Assembly: GCA_023407175.1 (NCBI GenBank)
Contig: JAEYMU010000002.1
Location: 62,001-126,000 of the forward strand
Reading direction: 5' to 3'
DNA length: 64,000 nt
Origin: Bacillota bacterium
GTDB taxonomy: Bacteria > Bacillota_A > Clostridia > Lachnospirales > Lachnospiraceae
The number at the start of each line of letters is the position of its first letter. The first letter of the stretch is position 1. Below are positions 46,377 through 55,131 of the stretch, in pieces. Under the pieces are notes generated by a model, which saw only the letters and a program-made list of their open reading frames with translations, did no database searches and was not told the origin of the DNA. The position numbers and the translations under genes were made by a program.

Positions 46377-48026
46377 ATGCAAAAGGCGGATAAGGTTATT
46401 TATGGGAAGCATATATTTGACGGAACGGCTGCTTACACCTTTGACGGTGCAATTGGAATCGCCGGAAAGCATATTATCTATGTGGGAGACCGTGAGGGAA
46501 TTGTGCCGTATCTAAAGACCGATACCCAGGTCTTGGATTATGGAGATCAGTTTGTCATGCCGGGCTTTATTGATGCCCATACCCATGTGCAGCATACCAT
46601 CCTGCATCAGGAGGGTGTCTATGTCGGACGGTGTGCAAGCATGGAGGAAGCGGCACAGCGGATACGAAGCTATTACGAGGCACACCCTGAGAAGGAGTGG
46701 ATTTTGGCTTACGGATGGCTGCTGTCGGATTGGGGGACCAATGAATTTCCCACAAAGGAGCTTTTGGACCGGGTAGTGTCGGATAAGCCCGTCATCGCAA
46801 CCCAGGGCGAGGAGCATGGCATGTGGCTGAATACAAGAGCCATGGAGGCAGTAGGGCTGGACCGGAATTTTCCCGGTATCAAAGAGGGCTTTGTCAAGGT
46901 GGACGCAGAGGGCAATCCCACAGGCTGTTTGTTCGAGGGCAGCATGAGGCCGATTATCAGTAAATTCTTTGTACTTCCCACGGAAGAATCAATTGATATA
47001 CTGGAGAAATTCTCCCGCTATGCGGCAGCTAACGGTGTAACCATGGTAACTGATATGAGGCCGCTGTTTGGCATCAACCTGGGCAGGGATGAAGCCTATG
47101 AGGCCTATGCCGGAAAGACGGAGGGTATCCGTTACTGCACCACCTTGCAGCTGAATAAGGATAACTGTGATAAGGTACTGGAGCTGAAGGAACGCTGGAA
47201 GGAGCTTGACCTGCTATACTGCGTCGGCTTTAAGGACTTTATGGACGGTGTGGCCAGTGCCTATACGGCTTATCTTCTGGAGCCCTACAGCGATAATCCC
47301 TCAACCTGCGGGCTGTCCTTTATGACAAAGGAAGAGCTGGAGGAGAAGGTGCTGGCTGCACACAAGCGGGATATCAGCATTCATATCCACTGCATCGGGG
47401 ATGCGGCAGTACGCATGGTGCTGGATGCTTATGAGAAGGCAAATCTGACCTACACAAGACAGCACCAGAGACATGCCATCGAGCATATCGAGGTGCTTCA
47501 TGACCAGGATGTGGACCGGTTTGCCAGGTATGATATTACAGCTTCCGTACAGCCTCAGCACCTGGTGCTGATGAGCCCCACGGATGAGGGGGAGACCTAC
47601 CGGGGATATTTTGGCCCGGCAAGGGATCATATGCTGTTTCGCAATAAGGATATCCTGAACACGGGGGCCAATGTTGCCTTTGGAACCGATGCACCCATCG
47701 TTGATATCAATCCCCTGCCGGGCATTTACCGTGCGATGACAAGGGTACATGATGACGGGCTGCCGGAGGGCGGCTGGAATCCCTCACAGAAAATGAATGT
47801 ATATGAGGCTCTGAAGGCATATACCTACGGTTCGGCCTACGGCGCAGGGCTGGAGGATTGCCTGGGGCAGCTGAAGGAAGGCTATTATGCCGATATTGTG
47901 GCAATTGATGTTAACCTTGGAGCTGCTGAGCCGGAGGAAATACGGGATGCCAAAGTCATTATGACCATGGTAAACGGAAAGGTGATTTATGCCGGACAGC
48001 AGCGGAAGAATGGAGACCAATTATGA
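46377..48026 (+). CDS. YtcJ-like amidohydrolase (amidohydrolase family 3), first copy
   Basis: A 549-residue metal-dependent hydrolase. The frame opens with TTG at 46329, but AAAGGA before the ATG at 46377 supports that start. The metal site GFIDAHTHVQHT lies near residue 64. HIHCIGDAA and FGTDAPIVDINPL are further conserved points, and LYCVGFKDFMDG supplies the family's carboxylated-lysine-like region. The members known in this family act on amides, ureas and N-substituted formamides. It shares an ATGA overlap with the second copy, so the two are co-translated. Confidence 0.87.
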   Translation: MQKADKVIYGKHIFDGTAAYTFDGAIGIAGKHIIYVGDREGIVPYLKTDTQVLDYGDQFVMPGFIDAHTHVQHTILHQEGVYVGRCASMEEAAQRIRSYYEAHPEKEWILAYGWLLSDWGTNEFPTKELLDRVVSDKPVIATQGEEHGMWLNTRAMEAVGLDRNFPGIKEGFVKVDAEGNPTGCLFEGSMRPIISKFFVLPTEESIDILEKFSRYAAANGVTMVTDMRPLFGINLGRDEAYEAYAGKTEGIRYCTTLQLNKDNCDKVLELKERWKELDLLYCVGFKDFMDGVASAYTAYLLEPYSDNPSTCGLSFMTKEELEEKVLAAHKRDISIHIHCIGDAAVRMVLDAYEKANLTYTRQHQRHAIEHIEVLHDQDVDRFARYDITASVQPQHLVLMSPTDEGETYRGYFGPARDHMLFRNKDILNTGANVAFGTDAPIVDINPLPGIYRAMTRVHDDGLPEGGWNPSQKMNVYEALKAYTYGSAYGAGLEDCLGQLKEGYYADIVAIDVNLGAAEPEEIRDAKVIMTMVNGKVIYAGQQRKNGDQL

Positions 48027-49669
48027 AGAAAGCAGAGCTGATTTTATACAGTAATGTTATTGACACGATAAGTGACAGAGGAATCATCGCAGGAGGAATT
48101 GCAATCGAAGGAGGAAGGCTGCTGGCTGTTGGAACAAGGGATGAAATAAAAGCATATCAGGGAGAGGACACGTTAATCAAGGAATACGGGGACTGTCTGA
48201 TCACACCGGGCCTTTGCGAGGCCCATATGCATATTTTTGAAGGAGCTATGGCGGACAGTGAATATTACTTAAGTGAGATTGTCTCCAGTAAGTCAGAAGA
48301 GGATTGCGTAAGAATGCTGAAGGAATTTGCAGGTAAGCACCCGGAATACCCAAGCTATATCGGCGGCGGATGGTTTCCCGCCAATTGGAAGGACGCACCC
48401 CTGCCCAGCAAATTGTCACTGGATGCAGTAGTTTCAGACAAACCAGTATATCTGGATGCGGCAGACTATCATACCACCTGGACAAACAGCAAGGGTATGG
48501 AGCTGAAAGGCATTACAAAAGAGCTGGCAGTGCAGACACAGGGGATTGATACCTTTCCCGACGGCGAGCCAAACGGTATCTTTAAGGAGAATGCGGCATT
48601 TTTATTGAAACCGTTCCCAAGTCCGGTCCCGGAGGAGAGGAAGGACCTTCTGATGCTGGAAATTATGCAGCGCATGAACCGATTTGGCATCACTTCGCTG
48701 GCCGATGTTTCCCATGTGTCCTGTGAGGAGGCAGAGGAGCTTTTCCGACCCTTAAAGCAATATTTGAAGGATGATATTATGCCCATGCGGGTCAGCATTT
48801 ATATGGGACTTTCCCAGGAGGAGGACTTTGATCCAAGGGAGCTTGACCGGCTGGCAGAATATAAGAATACAATGTCAGGTGACATGCTGCGTATGCCGGG
48901 GCTTAAGTTTATGGTGGACGGTGTTACCAGTACCCATACGGCAGCACTGCTCGCGCCCTATGAGGACCGGCCGGAAACTTCAGGCTATCTGAATTATCCG
49001 GAGGAAAGCTATGAGAAGGCCATTGTAGAGGCAAACCGAGCGGGCTTAAGCGTCAGGCTGCATTCCATCGGTGATCTTGCCATTCAAAAATCCCTCGACT
49101 GGTTCGCAAAGGGCCGGGAGGCGGCAAGGGAAAGCGGTAAGCTGTCCGGACTGCGTAACGGTATCGAGCATATTGAGGCAATCACACCAGAGGATATCCC
49201 CCGGTTTCAGGAGCTGAATGTAATCGCTTCCATGCAGCCCATCCACTTAATCCAGGATGCAGGGGAGAAGGAATACCGGATCGGCAGAGAAAGATGCCGC
49301 TATGAATGGCCCATCCGTTCCCTGCAGGAGGCAGGGGCCATACTGGCCTTTGGTTCGGATTTTCCGGTAGAGCAGTACGATGTATTCCGTAACCTCCATG
49401 CTGCTGTGACCAGATGCTACAGTGACGGAACTCCCGTAGGCGTTAACACAGAGGAAGAGAAGGTTACCCTGGAGGAGGCCATCCGCCACTATACCTGGGG
49501 AGGCGCATATCTAATGGGCATGGAGGACTGTCTTGGCTCCCTGGAGCCGGGCAAATATGCGGATATTGCGGTATTTGATCGGAATCTGTTTACAACGGCA
49601 CCGGAGGATATTGAGAAGGCAGAGGTATTGCTTACCGTCGTAAACGGGAAGATTGTATATGAGAGATAA
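48023..49669 (+). CDS. YtcJ-like amidohydrolase (amidohydrolase family 3), second copy
   Basis: A 548-residue paralogue of the preceding enzyme. The metal site is GLCEAHMHIFEG, with RLHSIGDLAI and FGSDFPVEQYDV in matching places. The first metal motif reads HMH instead of HTH, which keeps both histidines. Divergence between the two copies is large, suggesting different substrates rather than recent duplication. It starts within the stop codon of the first copy. Confidence 0.87.
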   Translation: MKKAELILYSNVIDTISDRGIIAGGIAIEGGRLLAVGTRDEIKAYQGEDTLIKEYGDCLITPGLCEAHMHIFEGAMADSEYYLSEIVSSKSEEDCVRMLKEFAGKHPEYPSYIGGGWFPANWKDAPLPSKLSLDAVVSDKPVYLDAADYHTTWTNSKGMELKGITKELAVQTQGIDTFPDGEPNGIFKENAAFLLKPFPSPVPEERKDLLMLEIMQRMNRFGITSLADVSHVSCEEAEELFRPLKQYLKDDIMPMRVSIYMGLSQEEDFDPRELDRLAEYKNTMSGDMLRMPGLKFMVDGVTSTHTAALLAPYEDRPETSGYLNYPEESYEKAIVEANRAGLSVRLHSIGDLAIQKSLDWFAKGREAARESGKLSGLRNGIEHIEAITPEDIPRFQELNVIASMQPIHLIQDAGEKEYRIGRERCRYEWPIRSLQEAGAILAFGSDFPVEQYDVFRNLHAAVTRCYSDGTPVGVNTEEEKVTLEEAIRHYTWGGAYLMGMEDCLGSLEPGKYADIAVFDRNLFTTAPEDIEKAEVLLTVVNGKIVYER

Positions 49670-49795
49670 AATGATTTTATCGGGCGTAAGGGCCTTATAT
49701 CCGTGAAACCTGTGCGGGAATGGAGGAAGGTTGAAAGAAAAACACTTTCAACTATTGATTTGAGTGCACGCTAAAGCGTGCGGATGGGAATAAAA

Positions 49796-50260
49796 ATGAG
49801 AAGAAAAGAATATGAGGTTAAGGAAGCACTTGAGCTGTTAGCTATTATGAAGCGGTGCATCGCCTGCAATGTGGCATTTTTTGAAGAGGAATACCCCTAC
49901 ATTGTTCCGATGAACTTTGGAGTAACCCTGACGGAAGGGACCTTCCGATTGTATTTTCATGGAGCTAGGGCAGGCACAAAGATAGAGCTGTTGAAAAAGA
50001 ACAGTCATGTGGCTTTTGAGATGCACCGGGAAATAGAAATTATTCTTCCTGAGCTGGCCTGTGAGTCCAATATGTCCTATGAGAGTATATGCGGCAACGG
50101 AAGCATCCGGCTGCTGGAAGAGGCGGAGAAGCTGGCAGCCCTGACAGTAATTATGAATCAATATATCAGCAAAGAGAAGCATGAATTCAATGAAAATGAA
50201 ATAAAGGCTGTGGAGGTAATGGAGCTTACAGTGAACCAGATCAGCGGTAAGAAACGGTGA
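49796..50260 (+). CDS. Pyridoxamine 5'-phosphate oxidase-like flavoprotein (Nim type)
   Basis: A 154-residue protein of the split-barrel flavin-binding family, close to Nim nitroimidazole-resistance-like proteins: MRRKEYEV, PYIVPMNFGV, LYFHGARAGTKIELL and CESNMSYESICGNGSI. It probably binds FMN or heme. The start is uncertain because GTG 49778, ATG 49784 and ATG 49796 are in frame and none has a good ribosome site; 49796 fits the family's usual N-terminus. Two short hairpins (49730-49752 and 49766-49781) lie just upstream. It lies within the amide-hydrolase cluster; the link is unexplained. Confidence 0.78.
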   Translation: MRRKEYEVKEALELLAIMKRCIACNVAFFEEEYPYIVPMNFGVTLTEGTFRLYFHGARAGTKIELLKKNSHVAFEMHREIEIILPELACESNMSYESICGNGSIRLLEEAEKLAALTVIMNQYISKEKHEFNENEIKAVEVMELTVNQISGKKR

Positions 50261-50343
50261 TAAGCTGGAAATGAATACAGGATAAAACAGGACAGATGCG
50301 GAAGCATTTTCTTGCTTTTGCGCAGGAACGGAGGAAGGAAATC

Positions 50344-51210
50344 ATGAAGAAGATAGCGGTTGCTGCAACTCAGATGGCCTGCAGCTGGGATAGGCAGGAA
50401 ACCCTGCAAAGGGCGGAAGGACTGATAAGGAAGGCCGCCGGTAAGGGAGCAAACATTATTCTTTTACAGGAATTATTCGAAACACCGTATTTTTGCCAGC
50501 TGGAGGAGACAAAGCATTTTGCGCTGGCAACCACAGTAGAGGACAATCCTGCAATCGGGAGGTTTCAGGAGGTCGCAAGAGAGCTTCAGGTCGTAATTCC
50601 GGTCAGCTTCTTTGAGAAGGCGGGCAATGTATTCTTTAATTCCGTTGTGGTAATTGATGCGGATGGAACTATACTGGGGAAATACCGCAAAACCCATATC
50701 CCGGATGGAGTCTGCTATGAGGAAAAATATTATTTCTCACCCGGAGATACCGGCTTTCAGGTGTTTAAGACAAGATATGCGCGAATCGGTATCGGTATCT
50801 GCTGGGACCAGTGGTTTCCCGAGACGGCCAGATGCCTGGCCCTGCTTGGGGCTGAGGTGCTTTTGTTCCCTACCGCCATCGGTTCGGACCCTGTTGTACC
50901 TAAGTGCGTACTGGGGCACTGGCAGCAGTGTATGCAGGGGCATGCGGCAGCGAACCTTATGCCGGTGGTAGCCTCCAACCGGATTGGAGAAGAGAAGGCC
51001 GGTGACTCTAAGATAAACTTCTTTGGCGGCTCCTTTATCGCGGATGAGGAGGGTACCATTGTTGAGGAGGCGGACAGTGAAAATGAGACCGTGCTGGTGC
51101 ATGAATTTGATCTGGATGCCATCGCAGAGAGAAGATATTACTGGGCAGTATTCCGGGATAGAAGACCTGAGAAGTACGGACCGATTATGACGATGGATTC
51201 GTCAAGGTAG
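50344..51210 (+). CDS. aguB: N-carbamoylputrescine amidase-like nitrilase
   Basis: A 288-residue nitrilase-superfamily amidase. The frame opens at 50296, but GGAGGAAGG before the ATG at 50344 decides the start. The catalytic triad is Glu43 (LLQELFETPYF), Lys116 (YRKTHIPDG) and Cys153 (GICWDQWFPE). The extended C-terminus and these motif contexts resemble AguB, which turns N-carbamoylputrescine into putrescine, ammonia and carbon dioxide. No agmatine deiminase is seen in the window, so a related carbamoyl amine imported by the Pot-type system is as likely. Confidence 0.88.
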   Translation: MKKIAVAATQMACSWDRQETLQRAEGLIRKAAGKGANIILLQELFETPYFCQLEETKHFALATTVEDNPAIGRFQEVARELQVVIPVSFFEKAGNVFFNSVVVIDADGTILGKYRKTHIPDGVCYEEKYYFSPGDTGFQVFKTRYARIGIGICWDQWFPETARCLALLGAEVLLFPTAIGSDPVVPKCVLGHWQQCMQGHAAANLMPVVASNRIGEEKAGDSKINFFGGSFIADEEGTIVEEADSENETVLVHEFDLDAIAERRYYWAVFRDRRPEKYGPIMTMDSSR

Positions 51211-51242
51211 AAGATAAATAATACAGAATAATAGATCAAGAG

Positions 51243-51274
51243 GGCCCCTGTCAGTTGCAAGACTGGCAGGGGCC
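51243..51274 (+). terminator. Terminator of the nitrogen-scavenging cluster
   Basis: GGCCCCTGTCAG (51243-51254) pairs with CTGGCAGGGGCC (51263-51274), a 12 bp GC-rich stem with one G-U wobble, followed by TTGCTTTG. It ends the cluster after the aguB-like gene. Confidence 0.85.
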
Positions 51275-51374
51275 TTGCTTTGTGATAAATTACCAATGCG
51301 TCTTGTGCAAATATTATTTATGATAATTATAATGTACAACTTTTGTTATACAAATCCAAAATCTATTAGGTTGT

Positions 51375-51404
51375 TTGCACAAAGATATTGTAATAAAGTA
51401 TAAC
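51375..51404 (+). promoter_or_regulatory. Candidate promoter of the second LplB-YtcP system
   Basis: TTGCAC (51375-51380) and TATAAC (51399-51404) are 18 bases apart, about 35 bases before the first permease gene and after the terminator at 51243. Confidence 0.5.
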
Positions 51405-51439
51405 CATGACGAGCTAAGGCGAAAGGAATCAATACACAT

Positions 51440-52351
51440 ATGGTAAAGAAGAAAGCATTTTTGTATAACATCAAAAAGTATAAGTACCAGTATATCATGA
51501 TAATGTTTGGTGTTATATGCCTGATCCTCTTTAGTTATATTCCGATGATCGGACTTCAGATAGCGTTTCGTGACTTCCGTCCCGGCAATACAATCTGGAA
51601 TGCAAAATGGGTTGGCCTGGATAATTTTTGGTTTCTGCAGGACAGCGAGTTTTGGAGAGTGGTTAAAAATACACTGGTGCTTACAATTTCCAGATTTGCC
51701 GTTACCTTTCCGGCTCCGATCATTCTGGCTCTGCTCATCAATGAAGTAAAAAGCCTCTGGTTTAAAAAGGTTGTTCAGTCAATCACCTATATCCCGCATT
51801 TTATTTCCTGGGTTGTGGTAGCTTATATGCTGGATTCCTTTTTATCACCCTATGGAGGCGTCATTAACAGAATCATCAATCTTTTTGGCGGTAAATCCAT
51901 ATTCTTTATGGGTGAAACGAGCTTTTTTGTTCCGATGGTGGTAATAGCAAGCGTATGGAAGGAAGTCGGCTGGGGAACGATAATCTATCTTGCGGCAATT
52001 GCCGGTATCAATCCGGAGATGTATGAGGCGGCAAAATTGGACGGTGCAGGCAAATGGAATCAGCTCAGGCACATAACGCTGCCTTCCATCCGGCCTACCA
52101 TAGTGCTGCTGCTGATATTAAGCTTACCCGGCATTATAAATGCGGGAGTGGATGCGATTTATCCTCTGATGAATAATGCAAACCTTGGAGTATCAACGGT
52201 TTTGGATACCTATGTGCTGATTAACGGCTTGCAGCAGGGGCATTACAGTTTGGCAACGGCAGTGGGAATGATATCTTCCGTAATCAGTCTGATACTAATT
52301 ATAGCTGCCAACAAAATCGCTAATGTCATTAGCGGAGAAGGACTTTGGTAA
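51440..52351 (+). CDS. Oligosaccharide ABC permease, LplB type (second system)
   Basis: A 303-residue permease with about six membrane segments and the EAA-loop motif YEAAKLDGAGKWNQLRHITLP. YIPHFISWVVVAYMLD is typical of LplB. An AAGGAATC site precedes the ATG loosely. It is the first gene of a set ending in a YesM/YesN pair, paralogous to the 13013 gene, so the two systems probably handle different oligosaccharides. No ATPase is encoded with it. Confidence 0.92.
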   Translation: MVKKKAFLYNIKKYKYQYIMIMFGVICLILFSYIPMIGLQIAFRDFRPGNTIWNAKWVGLDNFWFLQDSEFWRVVKNTLVLTISRFAVTFPAPIILALLINEVKSLWFKKVVQSITYIPHFISWVVVAYMLDSFLSPYGGVINRIINLFGGKSIFFMGETSFFVPMVVIASVWKEVGWGTIIYLAAIAGINPEMYEAAKLDGAGKWNQLRHITLPSIRPTIVLLLILSLPGIINAGVDAIYPLMNNANLGVSTVLDTYVLINGLQQGHYSLATAVGMISSVISLILIIAANKIANVISGEGLW

Positions 52352-52362
52352 GGATGGTCAAA

Positions 52363-53277
52363 ATGAAAAATAATAAGATAAAAGCAAACCTGGGAGAAAA
52401 GCTTTTTCGGGTATTTAATACGGTATTCCTGACCTTCCTGTCTTTGGTTACACTATATCCTCTATATTACATAATTGTATATTCGCTGAATGAGGGCGTG
52501 GACTCCATGAAGGGCGGGCTGTATTTATGGCCGAGGGTTTTTACCTTATTTAATTATGAATATGTGCTGGGTAACGGTGTGATACAGCATGCCTATCTGA
52601 TTACGATCCTGCGTACAGTGCTGGGAACCTTATTGGGACTGATCGTTACCGGTATTACGGCCTACGGCATGTCCTTTAAAGAGCTTCCCCACCGGAAGAA
52701 GCTGATGATGATCATATTGATACCGATGCTGTTCAACGGCGGAATCATACCCTATTATATTCAGCTATCCAAATTACAGCTGGTCGATACTATTTGGGTT
52801 TATATCATACCCAGTATGTTTAACATCTGGAATATGTTTGTTATGATGAAATTCTTCTCTGATATTCCGGTAAGCTTAAGAGAGGCTGCGGTCATGGATG
52901 GAGCAGGAGAGATCAAAATACTTTTAAAGGTAATAATTCCATTATCAAAGCCCGTATTAGCTGCCATCGGCCTGTTTGTAGCCGTTTATCATTGGAATGA
53001 CTGGTATTCCGGAGCCTTTTTTGTGAATTCAACCAGGCTGCTTCCCGTACAGACCTATCTTCAGCGCTTATTTGAAGCAGACAGCCTGAATATGATTACC
53101 AGCAACAATGCGATTGTGGCCGAAGCGGCCGCGCGGGCCTCGCAGACCTCAAAGATGACGGTAACATCGATTAAGATGGCCGCTGTCATCATAGGAACGT
53201 TACCGATCCTGTGTGTATATCCTTTTGTACAAAAGCATTTTGTTAAGGGCATGCTGATCGGATCCGTGAAAGAGTAA
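52363..53277 (+). CDS. Oligosaccharide ABC permease, YtcP type (second system)
   Basis: A 304-residue permease with about six membrane segments, EAA loop REAAVMDGAGEIKILLKVIIP, and the C-terminus FVQKHFVKGMLIGSVKE. The frame can start at 52345 or 52354, but AAGGA eight bases before the ATG at 52363 is the best site. It begins 12 bases after the first permease ends. Confidence 0.92.
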   Translation: MKNNKIKANLGEKLFRVFNTVFLTFLSLVTLYPLYYIIVYSLNEGVDSMKGGLYLWPRVFTLFNYEYVLGNGVIQHAYLITILRTVLGTLLGLIVTGITAYGMSFKELPHRKKLMMIILIPMLFNGGIIPYYIQLSKLQLVDTIWVYIIPSMFNIWNMFVMMKFFSDIPVSLREAAVMDGAGEIKILLKVIIPLSKPVLAAIGLFVAVYHWNDWYSGAFFVNSTRLLPVQTYLQRLFEADSLNMITSNNAIVAEAAARASQTSKMTVTSIKMAAVIIGTLPILCVYPFVQKHFVKGMLIGSVKE

Positions 53278-53320
53278 TTAATACCTGATAAGGGTGTTAA
53301 AATAAAGAAGGAGGGTAAAT

Positions 53321-55033
53321 ATGAAAAGAAAAAAGGGTATCGCTGTATTGCTTGTTTTATCAATGCTGTTGTCTCTTGCTGCATGCTCAAAAGGCAGTGA
53401 CGAGGATACATCAGGAAATATAACCGGTAGTACAACGGAAGGATTCTACGTACCAGAAGCAGAGGGGGGAAAAACGACAGACCAATTTACAATTCTTGCC
53501 GGGTGGACTTCGGAAAGTCCGAACGATACGAAGGTACAGCAGGTAATGAAGGAACAGCTTGGAATTGATTATCAGGTTGAATATATGCAGAGCAGCGATT
53601 ATATGACCACACTGAACTTAAAGCTTAGCAGCAATGCGAATCTTCCCGATATTTTGATCTTCCCCTACGATAAGACAGTTGAGAATGCGCTGATTACGGC
53701 AGACAGAATCATGAATCTGAACGATGTATATACAAGCGAGAAATTGACGAATATACCGGGAATTGATTCAAGAATCCAGGATTATATTAAAACGACCGAC
53801 GGTAATAAGTGGTGGATTCCGGGCTATTATGCTTTGGAATATGATGATCCCTGGCCGGGCTGGACCGTCGATGCATGGTGGGTAAGAACCGACCTGCTTG
53901 AGCAGGCAGGAAAGACAAAGGAGGATCTTACGACCATAGAGGGCTTGGAGGATACTCTGCGTTCCTTTGCAACATTAAAGGACAGTAATGGAAATAACAT
54001 TATTCCTTTATCCTTTGCCAGCAGTAATACGGAAAGCATGAAGCATGAAGAAAGAATCATATTATCTACCTTTGGCGTTGATACCTCCAGGGGTGTAAGC
54101 GGAATGCCTGCCGTTATGGATATTAACGGGGAAAAAGTATTTGAGTATGATAATCCTAATTATAAGACGGCATACCAGTGGATTAATAAGATGTATCGTG
54201 AAGGCCTGATAGATATGGAAGCAACCACGATGTCACAGGAAAGGTTTAAGGAGAAGGTGGAAAGCGGGCAGGTTGGCATGTTCACCACTGACTTGTGGAA
54301 CTCCGGCTTGAATGAGACCTGGAAGAATTATGACAGTGGTGCTGACAGCGTAACCTTCTACTATGAGCCCATTGCTGATCCCACCGTTGCGGGAGTGGAA
54401 AGCGGATATACCGGTTATACAAATCCTAATCCGGGCTTTATGGTATTTATCAATAAAGATACCAAACACCTGAATGCTGCATTGAATTTCCTTGAGTGGG
54501 TAAATGAGCCCAGTCCTTATAAAGGACAGGAGGTCAATGAGGGACCTGAGGGTATCCTTTGGCATTTCACCGATAAGGATACCGGTTCCTGGGATTTTGA
54601 AGAAAGCTATAAGGTGGAAAGAGATTCCGGAGACAGCGCCCGTGTTGCCGCCTGCACCCATCAGCTATGGCAATTTGCCAGCTACAGCAACCAGTGGTAT
54701 GCGTGGTGGAATCAGGATTCCTCCGGAAACAAGGCCGGTGCGGGCTTAGTCTCCAAATGGTGTAAATATATCAGCAGCGAATTGGACAACAACCGTACAA
54801 TAAGCGATATGGATACAGTGAAGGTTGATACGGAAAGCGTCATAGCTACAAATTTGGAATCCCTCAATAATGTTGTTGACGAATATACCGCAAAGCTGAT
54901 CATGGCTGATTCGGACCAGAAATTTGAGGATGTTTATACGGAATTTCAGAAACAGCTTGAACTTAGAGCCCATTGGTCTGATATGAAGGAGGAATGGAAT
55001 AGGCTATATCAGGAGCAAAGCACGAGCAAATAA
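53321..55033 (+). CDS. Extracellular solute-binding lipoprotein (LipO/LplA-like, second system)
   Basis: A 570-residue lipoprotein with lipobox Cys22 (LAAC), then a Gly/Ser/Thr-rich linker and a large family 1 binding-protein fold (WWVRTDLLEQAGKTKEDL is typical). It is longer than the binding proteins at 3054 and 15030 and not close to them, so it likely binds a different, larger sugar. An AGGAGGG site precedes the ATG. It lies 44 bases after the permease gene. Confidence 0.9.
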   Translation: MKRKKGIAVLLVLSMLLSLAACSKGSDEDTSGNITGSTTEGFYVPEAEGGKTTDQFTILAGWTSESPNDTKVQQVMKEQLGIDYQVEYMQSSDYMTTLNLKLSSNANLPDILIFPYDKTVENALITADRIMNLNDVYTSEKLTNIPGIDSRIQDYIKTTDGNKWWIPGYYALEYDDPWPGWTVDAWWVRTDLLEQAGKTKEDLTTIEGLEDTLRSFATLKDSNGNNIIPLSFASSNTESMKHEERIILSTFGVDTSRGVSGMPAVMDINGEKVFEYDNPNYKTAYQWINKMYREGLIDMEATTMSQERFKEKVESGQVGMFTTDLWNSGLNETWKNYDSGADSVTFYYEPIADPTVAGVESGYTGYTNPNPGFMVFINKDTKHLNAALNFLEWVNEPSPYKGQEVNEGPEGILWHFTDKDTGSWDFEESYKVERDSGDSARVAACTHQLWQFASYSNQWYAWWNQDSSGNKAGAGLVSKWCKYISSELDNNRTISDMDTVKVDTESVIATNLESLNNVVDEYTAKLIMADSDQKFEDVYTEFQKQLELRAHWSDMKEEWNRLYQEQSTSK

Positions 55034-55063
55034 TAAGGTCCCCCAGGATTTGTTATTGGAAGA

Positions 55064-55098
55064 AAGTTTCCCATACTGTAAAATAGTATGGGATACTT
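55064..55098 (+). terminator. Hairpin between the binding-protein and kinase genes
   Basis: AAGTTTCCCATACT (55064-55077) pairs with AGTATGGGATACTT (55085-55098) with one mismatch, then a TTT run. It lies between the abundant binding-protein message and the kinase gene and could lower kinase expression by partial termination. Confidence 0.7.
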
Positions 55099-55131
55099 TT
55101 GTTGTATGTAACAGTCAGGAAGGCGGCAAGC

